From NCBI GenBank assembly GCA_002711845.1, contig PASF01000011.1, positions 248,001-312,000 on the forward strand: a stretch of 64,000 nt of DNA. Direction: 5' to 3'. The translations under genes and the position numbers were made by a program. Below, piece after piece: positions 16,070 to 26,500 of the stretch. Origin of the DNA: Gammaproteobacteria bacterium. GTDB lineage: Bacteria; Pseudomonadota; Gammaproteobacteria; Pseudomonadales; Pseudohongiellaceae. The notes beneath the pieces were generated by a model, which saw only the letters and a list, made by a program, of their open reading frames with translations, ran no database searches and had not been told where the DNA came from. Position 1 is the stretch's first letter. Each line of letters begins with the position of its first letter.

Positions 16070-17457
16070 CCGTTGCCGTCCGCTTCACCACTGACCACCA
16101 CCGCTTTGATGTTAACGAACTCGTGGATGCCGAAACGGCCCAGTTCACGTCCATAGCCGGAATCCTTTATGCCACCAAAGGGCATGCGGGGATCAGACTT
16201 CACAAAGTCGTTAACGGCGCAGGCGCCAGCCTGCAAACGCTCCACGGCAATCCTGGTGCCACGTTCGCTGTCACGGGTGAACACAGCAGCACCCAGCCCG
16301 AACCGGCTCTGGTTCGCCAGAGTGATCGCCTCCTCATCGTTACGGGCACGAATCAGTGCCGCCACCGGCCCGAACAGTTCCTGGTCAAAAGCCGGCATCC
16401 CGGGACGCACGTCACCCAGCACAGTGGGCGAATAGAAAGTGCCGTCGCGTTCACCGCCGCACATCAACACAGCGCCTAAACGGATGCTTTCGGAAACCTG
16501 CTCAGCCAGATCCTTGCACAGATCCTCCCGCGCCTGTGGCCCAACATCGGTGTCTTTGTCCAGCGGGTCACCCATGACTTTCTTTTTCATGGCCGAGGTC
16601 ATTTGTTCTGCAAACTCGCCATACAATTTACTGTGCACGATGAAGCGCTTGGCGGCGATACAGCTTTGCCCGTTATTCAACAGGCGGCTGGTCACACACT
16701 TTTCAACAGCCTGCGGAACATCGGCATCTTCCAGCACCACATAGGCATCGCTGCCGCCCAGCTCCATCACGGTTTTTTTCAGCACGTTGCCGGCAGTCGC
16801 GGCAATCTTGCGGCCAGCGTCGGTGCTGCCGGTAAATGTCACCGCTTTCACCACCGGATGTTCGATCAGCGCCTTGGCTTTTGAACCTGGCACGAGCACT
16901 GTACGCATCAGATTTTCAGGCAACCCGGCATCGAGCAGGACCTGCTCGATGGCCAGCGCACAATCTGGCACATTGGACGCATGTTTCAGCAACGCGGCAT
17001 TGCCTGCCATCAGGGCCGGCGCCAGAAAGCGGAATACCTGCCAGTACGGAAAATTCCATGGCATGATGGCCAAAACCACACCCAGAGGCTGGTAGGCAAC
17101 AAATCTTTGTACGCCGTCATTGTCGTCATCGGGCAGATACTCGTCGACCAGCATGGCGGGGCCCTGCTCGGCATAGTAGTCACACACCCATGCACATTTC
17201 TCGACCTCCGCCTCTGCGCTGGCCAGGGTTTTTCCCATTTCCTCGGACGCGAGTTTTGCCAGTTTGCCTTGCTGCTTGCGCAGCTGTTTCGCCAGATCGC
17301 TTAACGCCTGCGCCCGCTCCTGCAGACTGGTTTTGTGCCACTGCTGTTGGGCATGCTCAATACTCTCCAGTACGGAATCAAGACGGGTCAGGTCAAACGC
17401 CTCATGGGTTGCCCGTGTTTTGCCGGTATACGGATTGATACTGCTGATCTTGCTCAC
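16066..17457 (-). CDS. NAD(P)-dependent succinate-semialdehyde dehydrogenase-like enzyme
   Basis: Aldehyde dehydrogenase of 463 residues, closest in style to the Sad/YneI branch of succinate-semialdehyde dehydrogenases. It starts with SSINPYTGK, has MPWNFPYWQ (cofactor loop), FTGSTDAGRKIAA, the catalytic Glu in MELGGSDAYVVLED, the catalytic Cys in NNGQSCIAAKRF, and ends with FGGIKDSGYGRELG. The short C-terminus and NPY start are typical. Placement behind acnA and fumC suggests feeding succinate into the TCA cycle. It overlaps the next gene by four bases. Confidence 0.85.
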   Translation of the reverse strand: MSKISSINPYTGKTRATHEAFDLTRLDSVLESIEHAQQQWHKTSLQERAQALSDLAKQLRKQQGKLAKLASEEMGKTLASAEAEVEKCAWVCDYYAEQGPAMLVDEYLPDDDNDGVQRFVAYQPLGVVLAIMPWNFPYWQVFRFLAPALMAGNAALLKHASNVPDCALAIEQVLLDAGLPENLMRTVLVPGSKAKALIEHPVVKAVTFTGSTDAGRKIAATAGNVLKKTVMELGGSDAYVVLEDADVPQAVEKCVTSRLLNNGQSCIAAKRFIVHSKLYGEFAEQMTSAMKKKVMGDPLDKDTDVGPQAREDLCKDLAEQVSESIRLGAVLMCGGERDGTFYSPTVLGDVRPGMPAFDQELFGPVAALIRARNDEEAITLANQSRFGLGAAVFTRDSERGTRIAVERLQAGACAVNDFVKSDPRMPFGGIKDSGYGRELGRFGIHEFVNIKAVVVSGEADGNG

Positions 17458-17494
17458 GTTTACCTCTCCTTAAATTGTCTGGAAATCTGGCAGA

Positions 17495-18877
17495 TCAACC
17501 TTTGGGCGCCAGCATCTGGCGCGGGTCTACCTGCCTGTCAAATTCATCACCGTCCAAATAGGACAGTGCCAGCACTGCTTCGCGCAGGCTCAGCTGATTG
17601 TCATCAGCATAACGGGCGGCCTTGGCCGCTTTTTCATAACCGATCGCCGGGCTCAAGGCGGTCACCAGCATCAATGAACGCGAGACATTGGCTTCCAGCT
17701 GCTCGCGGTTGGCCTCAAGACCCCGCAGACAGTGTTGTTCGAAACTGAACATGGCATCCCTGAGCAAATCTGCTGACTCCAGAACCGCATGAATAATCAA
17801 GGGTTTGAATACATTCAACTGGAAGTGCCCCTGGCTGCCAGCCAGGCCTACCGCGGTCTGGTTCCCCATCACGCGAACGCAGACCATGGTCAGCGCTTCG
17901 GCCTGCGTCGGGTTAACCTTGCCTGGCATGATCGAACTGCCCGGTTCGTTTGCCGGCACGCGCAGCTCTGCCAGCCCGCAACGTGGGCCACTGTTCATCA
18001 GACGAATGTCATTGGCCATTTTGAACAGTGACGTAGCCAGGGTATTCAGACGTCCGTGCAGATCCACCAGCGCATCGTGCCCGGACAAGGCCATGAACCT
18101 GTTTTTTGCCGGCGTGAATGCGATCCCGCTCAGCTCACTGATACGCTTGACCACGGTGGCTGCCCAGTCTGGATGCGTATTCAGCCCGGTCCCCACTGCA
18201 CTGCCTCCCAGCGCCAGCGCCTGGATGGACGGCAAGCTTGCCAGCAGCTGTTCGCGCGCGAATGTCAGTTGCGCACTGAACGCCGAGAACTCCTGTCCCA
18301 GCGTGATCGGCGTGGCGTCCATCAAATGCGTGCGGCCACTTTTCAGGATGTCACCAAACGCCTGCACTTTATCATCAATGCCCGCAATCAGGATATCGAG
18401 CACTTCCAGTAAGCCACGTATCGACTGGGCGGCCACCACATGCATGGCTGTGGGAAAAACATCGTTGGAGGACTGCGACATGTTGACATGATCATTGGGG
18501 TGCAGCGGCTGATATGACCCACGCGCATGCCCGGCCAGTTCATTGCCGCGGTTGGCAATCACCTCATTCAGATTCATGTTGGTTTGTGTGCCGCTGCCGG
18601 TTTGCCAGACCGACAATGGAAATTGATCGTCATGCCGGCCGCTGGCGATTTCGTCACACACCGCGGCAATCAGCTCTGCCTGATTTGCAGACAGCTTGCC
18701 AAGCGATTGATTGGCCTGGGCAGCTGCCTTTTTTACCAGTGCAAACGCGTGAATGAAATCGACTGAAAACTGATCCCGGCCAATTTTGAAATTATGCAAA
18801 GAGCGCTGAGTCTGGGCGCCCCAGAGCACATCATCGGCCAGTTCCACGTCGCCCAGGCTGTCGTGCTCGGTTCTCAT
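17495..18877 (-). CDS. fumC: Fumarate hydratase, class II
   Basis: Oxygen-stable fumarase, 460 residues, interconverting fumarate and malate. Landmarks include GDVELADDVLWGAQTQRSL near the start, QTGSGTQTNMNLNEVIANR (about residues 91-109), HPNDHVNMSQSSND and the superfamily signature GSSIMPGKVNP with its catalytic serine. It starts 13 bases after acnA and ends 37 bases before the aldehyde dehydrogenase. FumC is iron-free and often serves under oxidative or iron-poor conditions; here it may be the main fumarase, since no class I enzyme is seen in the window. Confidence 0.95.
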   Translation of the reverse strand: MRTEHDSLGDVELADDVLWGAQTQRSLHNFKIGRDQFSVDFIHAFALVKKAAAQANQSLGKLSANQAELIAAVCDEIASGRHDDQFPLSVWQTGSGTQTNMNLNEVIANRGNELAGHARGSYQPLHPNDHVNMSQSSNDVFPTAMHVVAAQSIRGLLEVLDILIAGIDDKVQAFGDILKSGRTHLMDATPITLGQEFSAFSAQLTFAREQLLASLPSIQALALGGSAVGTGLNTHPDWAATVVKRISELSGIAFTPAKNRFMALSGHDALVDLHGRLNTLATSLFKMANDIRLMNSGPRCGLAELRVPANEPGSSIMPGKVNPTQAEALTMVCVRVMGNQTAVGLAGSQGHFQLNVFKPLIIHAVLESADLLRDAMFSFEQHCLRGLEANREQLEANVSRSLMLVTALSPAIGYEKAAKAARYADDNQLSLREAVLALSYLDGDEFDRQVDPRQMLAPKG

Positions 18878-18890
18878 GGCAACCTCCGGT

Positions 18891-21539
18891 TCAGGCCATT
18901 AATTTATCAGCAACAAACGGCATGATGCCGCCGCTGTTGTAATAGTGCACCTCTTCGGCGGTGTCCAACCGGCACAGCAGATCCACTCGCTGTTCGCTAC
19001 CATCCTTGCGTGTCACCACCATGGTGACTGTCATGCCGGTGGAAATCTTGTCCAGCCCCTGCAAAGCGATGGTTTCGCTGCCATCGATCTTCAGGCTTTT
19101 GCGATCTTCGCCCTCCGGAAACTGCAATGGCAGCACGCCCATACCCGCCAGGTTGGACCGGTGGATACGCTCAAAACTCTCAGCCACCACCGCGCGCACA
19201 CCCAGCAGTCTTGTGCCTTTGGCCGCCCAGTCGCGACTGGACCCGGTGCCATACTCCTTACCGGCAATAACGACCAACGGCTTCTGGCGCTGCTGATAGA
19301 CCATCGCTGCATCATAAATACTCATTTGCTCGCCATCAGGCATGAGGCGGGTAAAACCGCCTTCCACGTCATCCAGCATCTCGTTACGAATACGGACATT
19401 GGCGAATGTGCCACGCATCATTACTTCATGGTTGCCCCGACGCGAGCCGTAGGAATTGAAATCCTCCTGTTTGATACCCTTGTCCAGCAGGTACTTGCCG
19501 GCTGGCGTATTGCGCCCGATGGCACCGGCCGGAGAGATGTGGTCGGTGGTGACTGAGTCACCCAGCAGCGCCAGGATGCCCGCATCCTTGATATCGCCGG
19601 GTTCCGGCAGCAGATCGGGTGAGAAAAACGGGGGATTCTGGATATACGTCGAATCATCGTTCCATTGATAGGTCGCGCCTTCCGCCGTCGGCATGGCGTT
19701 CCACTCTTCATTGCCGCTGAACACATCCGCGTAATCCTTGGCAAACATGTCGCGACTGACAGTCGCCACCGCCTCGGCAATGGTCCTGGTATCCGGCCAG
19801 ATATCGCGCAGATAGATGTCTTTGCCATCCTTGTCGGCACCCAGAGGCTCGGTGCTCAGATCAATATCAGTGGTGCCGGCCAGCGCGTAGGCAACCACCA
19901 GGGGCGGAGATGCCAGCCAGTTGGCGCGCACACGCGGGTGAATCCGACCTTCAAAATTGCGGTTGCCGGACAGCACCGACGATACCGTCAGCTTGCCTTT
20001 TTCTACCGCTTCGTCAATTATCGCCGGCAATGGCCCAGAGTTGCCTATGCACGTCGTACATCCGTATCCAACCAAATGAAAGCCCAGGTCATCAAGCGCA
20101 TCCTGCAGGCCGGCTTTCTCCAGATAGTGGGTAACAACCTTGGAGCCAGGTGCCAACGAGGTTTTGACCCAGGGCTTTACCTTGAGCCCGACCGCCAATG
20201 CTTTCTGTGCCAGCAACCCGGCTGCCATCATGACTGCCGGATTGGAGGTGTTGGTGCAGGAGGTAATCGCGGCAATGACCACATCGCCGTCACTGAGTGA
20301 CCAGTCCTGACCGGCCACTGAGGCTGACTTTTTGCTGCCGGAGAACTGTGCCCGTGTGGCATCACCCAGTTTCGGCAGGGCCACACGATCCTGTGGCCGG
20401 TGCGGGCCAGCCAGGCAGGGTTCCACGGTATCCAGATCAAGCACCACCTCACTGGTATACACGGCAGTAGGCTCGTTACTGCGCCACAAACCCTGCTGCT
20501 TGCTGTATTGCTCTGTCAGCGCGATGGTTTCCTCGTCACGGCCGGTCAAGGCGAGGTAGCGCAGGGTTTCATCATCGACGGCAAAGAAGCACGCAGTGGC
20601 GCCGTATTCGGGTGACATATTGGCGATGGTAGCCCGATCGGCCAGGGTCAGGTCATCCAGGCCGGCGCCAAAGAATTCGACAAATTTGCCGACCACCCCG
20701 TGTTTGCGCAGCATTTCAGCGACCGTCAACACCAGGTCTGTTGCCGTCACACCTTCCCGAAGCTGGCCATCTAGGCGCACACCCACGACCTCGGGGATGC
20801 GCATGGTCAACGGTTGACCCAGCATCGCCGCTTCGGCCTCGATACCGCCAACGCCCCAGCCCAGCACGGCCAGGCCGTTTACCATGGTCGTGTGGCTGTC
20901 CGTTCCCACCAGGGTGTCGGGATATGCCTGCCATTTGCCATCGCGCTCAGTCGACCACACACAGCGTGACAGAAACTCGAGATTGACCTGATGGCAGATG
21001 CCCGTGCCCGGCGGTACCACACGAAAATTGTTAAATGCCTTCTGGCCCCAGCGCAGAAATTCGTAACGTTCACGGTTGCGCTCCATCTCGATGCGCACAT
21101 TGTCGGCATAGGCACTGTCACTGGCGAACTTGTCGACCATCACCGAGTGGTCGATGACCAGGTCCACCGGGTTGACCGGATTGACGCGATCAGGGTCGCC
21201 GCCCTTGCTGGCGACAGCATCACGCATGGCAGCCAGATCGACCACCGCCGGTACTCCGGTAAAATCCTGCATCAGGACACGCGCCGGTAAAAATGCCACT
21301 TCATGATCGGACGTGCGGGTCTCCGGCCAGGCGAGCAGGGTTTTAATGTCCTGCTCGCTGGCGAAGCCCTGGTCCTGGTGCCGAAGCAGGTTTTCCAGCA
21401 GAATTTTAAGCGTCACCGGCAGTTTCTCCACACTGCCATAACCGGCGTCAGCCAGTGCCGACAAGCTGAAATATTCGAATGTCCGGTCGCCTACAATGAG
21501 TTCTCTGCGGGTATTTGTCATGGCTTGATCTGTGGTCAT
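18891..21539 (-). CDS. acnA: Aconitate hydratase A
   Basis: Iron-sulfur enzyme of 882 residues converting citrate to isocitrate through cis-aconitate. Family features: MQDFTGVPAVVDLAAMRDA, GTDSHTTMVNGLAVLGWGVGG, the cluster ligand region AAITSCTNTSNPAVM (first Cys) and GYGCTTCIGNSGPL (two further Cys), and in the swivel domain YGSRRGNHEVM and KEYGTGSSRDWAAKG. Length matches AcnA of proteobacteria rather than AcnB. It heads a five-gene minus-strand run with fumC, aldehyde dehydrogenase, QEGLA peptidase and htpX. Confidence 0.95.
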   Translation of the reverse strand: MTTDQAMTNTRRELIVGDRTFEYFSLSALADAGYGSVEKLPVTLKILLENLLRHQDQGFASEQDIKTLLAWPETRTSDHEVAFLPARVLMQDFTGVPAVVDLAAMRDAVASKGGDPDRVNPVNPVDLVIDHSVMVDKFASDSAYADNVRIEMERNRERYEFLRWGQKAFNNFRVVPPGTGICHQVNLEFLSRCVWSTERDGKWQAYPDTLVGTDSHTTMVNGLAVLGWGVGGIEAEAAMLGQPLTMRIPEVVGVRLDGQLREGVTATDLVLTVAEMLRKHGVVGKFVEFFGAGLDDLTLADRATIANMSPEYGATACFFAVDDETLRYLALTGRDEETIALTEQYSKQQGLWRSNEPTAVYTSEVVLDLDTVEPCLAGPHRPQDRVALPKLGDATRAQFSGSKKSASVAGQDWSLSDGDVVIAAITSCTNTSNPAVMMAAGLLAQKALAVGLKVKPWVKTSLAPGSKVVTHYLEKAGLQDALDDLGFHLVGYGCTTCIGNSGPLPAIIDEAVEKGKLTVSSVLSGNRNFEGRIHPRVRANWLASPPLVVAYALAGTTDIDLSTEPLGADKDGKDIYLRDIWPDTRTIAEAVATVSRDMFAKDYADVFSGNEEWNAMPTAEGATYQWNDDSTYIQNPPFFSPDLLPEPGDIKDAGILALLGDSVTTDHISPAGAIGRNTPAGKYLLDKGIKQEDFNSYGSRRGNHEVMMRGTFANVRIRNEMLDDVEGGFTRLMPDGEQMSIYDAAMVYQQRQKPLVVIAGKEYGTGSSRDWAAKGTRLLGVRAVVAESFERIHRSNLAGMGVLPLQFPEGEDRKSLKIDGSETIALQGLDKISTGMTVTMVVTRKDGSEQRVDLLCRLDTAEEVHYYNSGGIMPFVADKLMA

Positions 21540-21773
21540 GCGACTAACTCCTTGAGATCCGATTGCGGTCCGTCATGCGTATCACGGACGAGGGAAATTA
21601 CCTGAAGTATACCTCACAGCTTGAGATCAGGCTAACCGGCGCCGGCTGGTTTGTCATGCCGATTCACGTTAAGCTGTCCAGTTCAGAGCGCGTCATGGGC
21701 GCGCCTTTGCAAGCAGCAGAAACCTGCTGTCTGAGATCCAAAAACACACAGCCAGAGTGATTCAGGAAAGGTT

Positions 21774-23597
21774 TTGAGCAACGTAGTAACGAAAGTCGTC
21801 ATCAATGTCGTCACGGTGACCGCAACCATCCTGCTGTGCTGCACCGCCCCGTTTGCGGGCATGGCCCATGCCCAGCCCACCGGCACTGAGCCACAGGTCA
21901 ACATCTCGGGAGCTGATGACGCGCTCGCCAACAACATCCGGGTCCATGTCGGCACGCCCGATTTACGTTGCGACAGCGGCCAGCGGCGTCTCAACCGGAT
22001 ATTGCCGGCCGTGCGACGCGATGTCGACCGTGCCGCACAGGCTCTGGGATACTATCGTGCCACGCATGACATACAGATTGCAGCGGCGGCACCCGCCGGC
22101 ACGGCTGCGGAAGCGACCGAAACCGAAGGCTGCTGGACCCTGTCCATCAGCGTCACGCCAGGCCAGCCAGTTCTGGTGGGCGAGATCAACGTCACGCTCA
22201 GCGATGACCGTTCTGCCTACCTGTTCACCGAGGTCATGGAAGCAGTAGACATTCAGCCCGGTGATCGCCTGGTGCACAGCCAGTATGAGCAATTGAAGTC
22301 GAGACTGAGTTCACAGGCCGTCGACCATGGATTCTTCTCTGCCCGCTTCACGCGCTCCGAACTGGCCATTGACCTGCAGCGCAATCGGGCTGATATCAAC
22401 CTGGCATTCGAACCCGGTGAGCGTTTCAGTTTTGGCCAGATTCACATCAACCCCCTGGAAGGCCTGTCAAATACTTTTGTGTCCCGTTTCCTGACCTTCG
22501 AAGAGGGCAGTGACTATTCATCAGACGCGCTTATCGAGTTGCGCGAAAACCTGAATGACAGTCAGTATTTCAGCCAGATCGCTGTCACCCCGCAGTTGTC
22601 TCAGGCCCAGAACAATGCGGTGCCGGTGAATATCGCGCTGGCGACCCGACCACGCCGCTCTTATTCAGCAGGTGCGGGCGTCAGCACGGATATCGGGCCA
22701 AGGCTGCGGCTGGCCTACGAAGACCGCTTTATCAATCGCCGCGGCCACCGGCTGAACGCGGACCTGGGTCTTTCCACGCTGCAGCAGGAGCCCAGCGTCA
22801 GCTATGTCGTTCCGCTGCGCGATCCGGTTAACGACAGCCTGCGGTTTTCCGGCGGCTTTCAGCGGCTGGAAACCGACAGTTACATCACCAACACCTACCG
22901 CGCTGGCGCAACCTGGCGTTCTGTGGTCTGGGACAGCTGGGTACAGAATGTGTTTGTGAATTATCAGGCCGAACGCTCGGAGTTGACCGATTTTGCCGTC
23001 GCCGATCGTGTCGAAGAGCAGATCAACTCGACGATTTCCGGCATCAACTGGGCGCGCACCCGCGCCGACGACCCCATCCTGCCCAGCCAGGGTTGGCGGG
23101 TGTTCGGGCAGATCAGCGGGGCAGAACAAAATCTGCTGTCGGATATCACCTTTGCGCAGCTCTATGGCAGCGCCAAGCTGATCCACAGCATCGGACCCGG
23201 CCGGGTGCTGCTGCGCGCCGAAGCGGCGACCACCATTGCTGATGAAGTCCTTGAGCTGCCGTTGTCGGTGCGTTTCTTTACCGGTGGCGATCAGAGTGTC
23301 AGGGGGTATCAATTTGGCGGACTGGGTGCCACCAATGCCGATGGCGAAGTGGTCGGCGGCAAACATTTGCTGGTCGGCAGTGTCGAATACGACATTCCGG
23401 TCATGGGCGGTTGGCATGCCGCCGTGTTTTACGATACCGGTAATTCATTCGCGGATTTTGACAACATGCAACTCCGTGACAGCGCGGGTATTGGTGTGCG
23501 CTGGCACTCACCGATTGGCCCGATTCGCCTGGATGTTGCCCGCAATCTTGATGATGGCCAATTCCGCCTGCACATTACTATGGGGCCGGATCTGTGA
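21774..23597 (+). CDS. tamA: Outer-membrane assembly protein TamA
   Basis: Omp85-family outer-membrane protein, 607 residues, that with TamB moves lipids or autotransporters across the envelope. The start is a TTG at 21774 behind AGGAAAGG. A signal peptide ends in GMAHA. Three POTRA domains follow (about residues 40-270), then a 16-strand barrel. The conserved barrel/L6 segment is RFFTGGDQSVRGYQFGGLG near residue 500 (the VRGY motif). It overlaps tamB by four bases. The POTRA1 region has a Cys pair (CDSG...GCW), as in many TamA proteins. Confidence 0.92.
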   Translation: MSNVVTKVVINVVTVTATILLCCTAPFAGMAHAQPTGTEPQVNISGADDALANNIRVHVGTPDLRCDSGQRRLNRILPAVRRDVDRAAQALGYYRATHDIQIAAAAPAGTAAEATETEGCWTLSISVTPGQPVLVGEINVTLSDDRSAYLFTEVMEAVDIQPGDRLVHSQYEQLKSRLSSQAVDHGFFSARFTRSELAIDLQRNRADINLAFEPGERFSFGQIHINPLEGLSNTFVSRFLTFEEGSDYSSDALIELRENLNDSQYFSQIAVTPQLSQAQNNAVPVNIALATRPRRSYSAGAGVSTDIGPRLRLAYEDRFINRRGHRLNADLGLSTLQQEPSVSYVVPLRDPVNDSLRFSGGFQRLETDSYITNTYRAGATWRSVVWDSWVQNVFVNYQAERSELTDFAVADRVEEQINSTISGINWARTRADDPILPSQGWRVFGQISGAEQNLLSDITFAQLYGSAKLIHSIGPGRVLLRAEAATTIADEVLELPLSVRFFTGGDQSVRGYQFGGLGATNADGEVVGGKHLLVGSVEYDIPVMGGWHAAVFYDTGNSFADFDNMQLRDSAGIGVRWHSPIGPIRLDVARNLDDGQFRLHITMGPDL

Positions 23598-26500
23598 CTG
23601 CCGATAACGGAACACCTGCACGACCACCTGAACCGCGACTGCGGCGCGTCCTGCGCTGGCTGCTGCGAGGCCTGGCCGCCGTCTTTCTGCTGGTGCTGAT
23701 CACGCTCAGCGCCATCAGCGCCGCCCTGGGCACCCACCGGGGCAGCCAATGGGTGCTCGCACAGGCCAGCGAGCTGCTCAACAACAACACGATGAGCGTC
23801 AGTTTTGACCATGCGGAAGGCACTTTCCTGCGGGGCATCGACCTGTATGGCGTCAGTTATCGTAGCGGTGACAATCAGGTCACCGTCGCGCAGCTGCACA
23901 GCCGCTGGAACCCGATGACGCTGCTGGAAGGTGAATTCCATCTGCAATCCCTGCGGATAGCAGGCGTGCAGGTTGACTGGCATAGCGACCCCGACGCCCC
24001 TGCCGGTCCGCCCCTGGTGCTGGATGAGCTGCTTGCGTCCATCCTGCCGTTGCCGATATCGGTGCGCCTGTCCAATGCGCGCCTGGACGGCGCCACCATC
24101 AACTATGATGATGCCAGCTATACCATCAGTTCTCTTGGCCTGGATATGTCACTTCAGGGCCGTACTTTGGCTATTCAGGATCTGTCCTTTGATGCAGAGC
24201 CCCTGACACTGAGCGCAGGGCTGACGCTGGAACTGCAATCTCCGTATGGGGTGACTGCAGACGCCAGCTGGCAACTGGATGACAGCCTCCTTGAGGGCAC
24301 GCAGGCACCCGGTGGCACGCTGTCCCTTCAGGGCAACCTGGATCGGTTGCAAATGGAGCATGACCTGCGCGGGCTCACGGACGTGACATCCCGTGGTGAA
24401 ATCCAGCTGGGCCTTGCCCGACTGCTGAACGCACAAGGCGATGCGCTGGATCTGCGCGTCGACCTGCAGCATACACTGGCTACGCAGACCCTGCCGGGAC
24501 CCGGTATGGAGATGTTTACAGTGCAGGCATTGACGCTGCGTACCCAGGGTTCACCGGAAGACCTGGCGCTGTTTGCCGCAGCGCGGCTGGACATAGACCT
24601 GGCCGACGATTTTGTCCTGGAAACCGACCTCAACCTGCGCGCGGCACTGCGCGGCAGCCGATTGCAGGTTGACGAGCTGGCCATGCGAACTGCGACTGGC
24701 CTGCTGGCCATTGCTGGCAACGTCGACTGGGCTGACGGCGTCTCGGCCAACCTGGACTATCGCCTCGACGAACCGGCGCCGGGCGATTACATACCCGGAC
24801 TGCCCGATAGCATGATTATCGAAAATCTCCGCTCCAGTGGCCAGCTATCGTTCAGCCAGGCCGCAACAGGCCCGGCGGGAGAACCCGGCGCGCAGGTGCT
24901 GTCGTTCAGCATTGACAACCTCCAGGCAAGCGTCAACGACTACACCTTCACCGGCGATGGCGGCTTCGATTACGACGGCGACACCTGGACGGTCGATTCG
25001 TTTGCTTTGCAAACCGGCGAAAATCGCCTGGCATTGACCGCGTCACTCAGAGACGGCAACCGTATCAATGCCGATGCCAGTATTGATGCACCTGCGCTAA
25101 GCGTCATCTATCCAGACCTGGAGGGACGTCTGCGCGCAGACGCAACCGTCACTGGCAGGCTCGATGAGCCGGTAATCGATCTCGACCTGACTGCCAGCAA
25201 TGTTGTGTTCGGGGCTATCAGTGTCCCGGAACTTGTGGTGACAGGACAGAACCGTGGCGGCATGAACGAAATTGAACTGACCACCGGCAACATCCGGGTG
25301 CCAGTAGGCGAAACCACCGAAACTGTCAGCGATGTGTTGCTGCGCTTGCGCGGGCAGCCTGACGCGCACAATGTGCTGCTGCGCATGGACAGTTCCCTAG
25401 TCAATATCCGTCTGAATGCCGATGGCAGCTTAGCCAATGGCGGCTGGCGCGGACGCCTGCTAAGCAGTGAAATCAACTCCGACTACGGACGTTGGCAACA
25501 GAGCCAGGCAGCAGATATCTCGCTGGCCACCGAACAGATGAACATGGAAACGCTGTGTTGGGAAATGGTGGCGACCAACCTGTGCATCAACGCAGCCTTG
25601 TCCGGTGATGACCAGTTGGAGGCGCGCCTGACCCTGCAGGACTACCCACTGACAGCACTGAACCATGTCCCGTCCGAGCAACTGATTGCCCGGGATCTGG
25701 ACGCCAGCTTCCATGATGGCAACAGCGCCACCGCCGACATCCGCCTGCCTTTCACACTGCCTCCGGACACCGCACTGCAAGGCACAGTTTCGCTGGAGGC
25801 GACGGCTAGCGGCGTCATCTCCGACATTAACGGGTTGAACATCACCGTCAACGCCGGCAGCGAGAACGGCAACTTTTATGTGCGCTCGGAGCCGCCTGTC
25901 GATGATTTGACCGACATGGATATCCCCGAACCGGTTGTCACGCATTTTTCCTGGTCGAACATCGCGCTGAGCGCGAGTCAGCAGAATCGTGAATGGCAGG
26001 CCACCAGCCGGCTCAGGTTTGTGCAGGAAGACCCGGACAGTGCGGTGGCAGCCATGCGGGGTTCCGCCGATGCCAACTTGCGCATGACTGAGGCTCGCGA
26101 GATTGCCGGCAACGTGCAGCTGGACTTTGATGACCTGGGCTGGGTGGAGGCACTGGCCCCGCAGCTGAGCAACGTCACCGGCGAACTGGAAGGACAACTG
26201 AACCTGCAGGGGACATTGCAACAACCCGTCATCGGCGGCGACTTGATACTCAGCGATGCGGCCTTTGTCATGCCGTCACTGGGCCTGGACATGCGAGCCA
26301 TCGACGTGACCCTGAGTAGCGATGATGCCAATGCATTCTCCCTGGCCGGTTATGCCGAGTCCGGCGATGGTTCACTGGAATTCAGCAGTGACATCCTGCG
26401 GCCCTTTAGTGAAGAACGCAGCCTGACCATGCAATTGGCCGGCAGTAATTTTGTGATCGCCGATATGCCGGATCTGTCCGTTGCCATCAGCCCGGATCTG

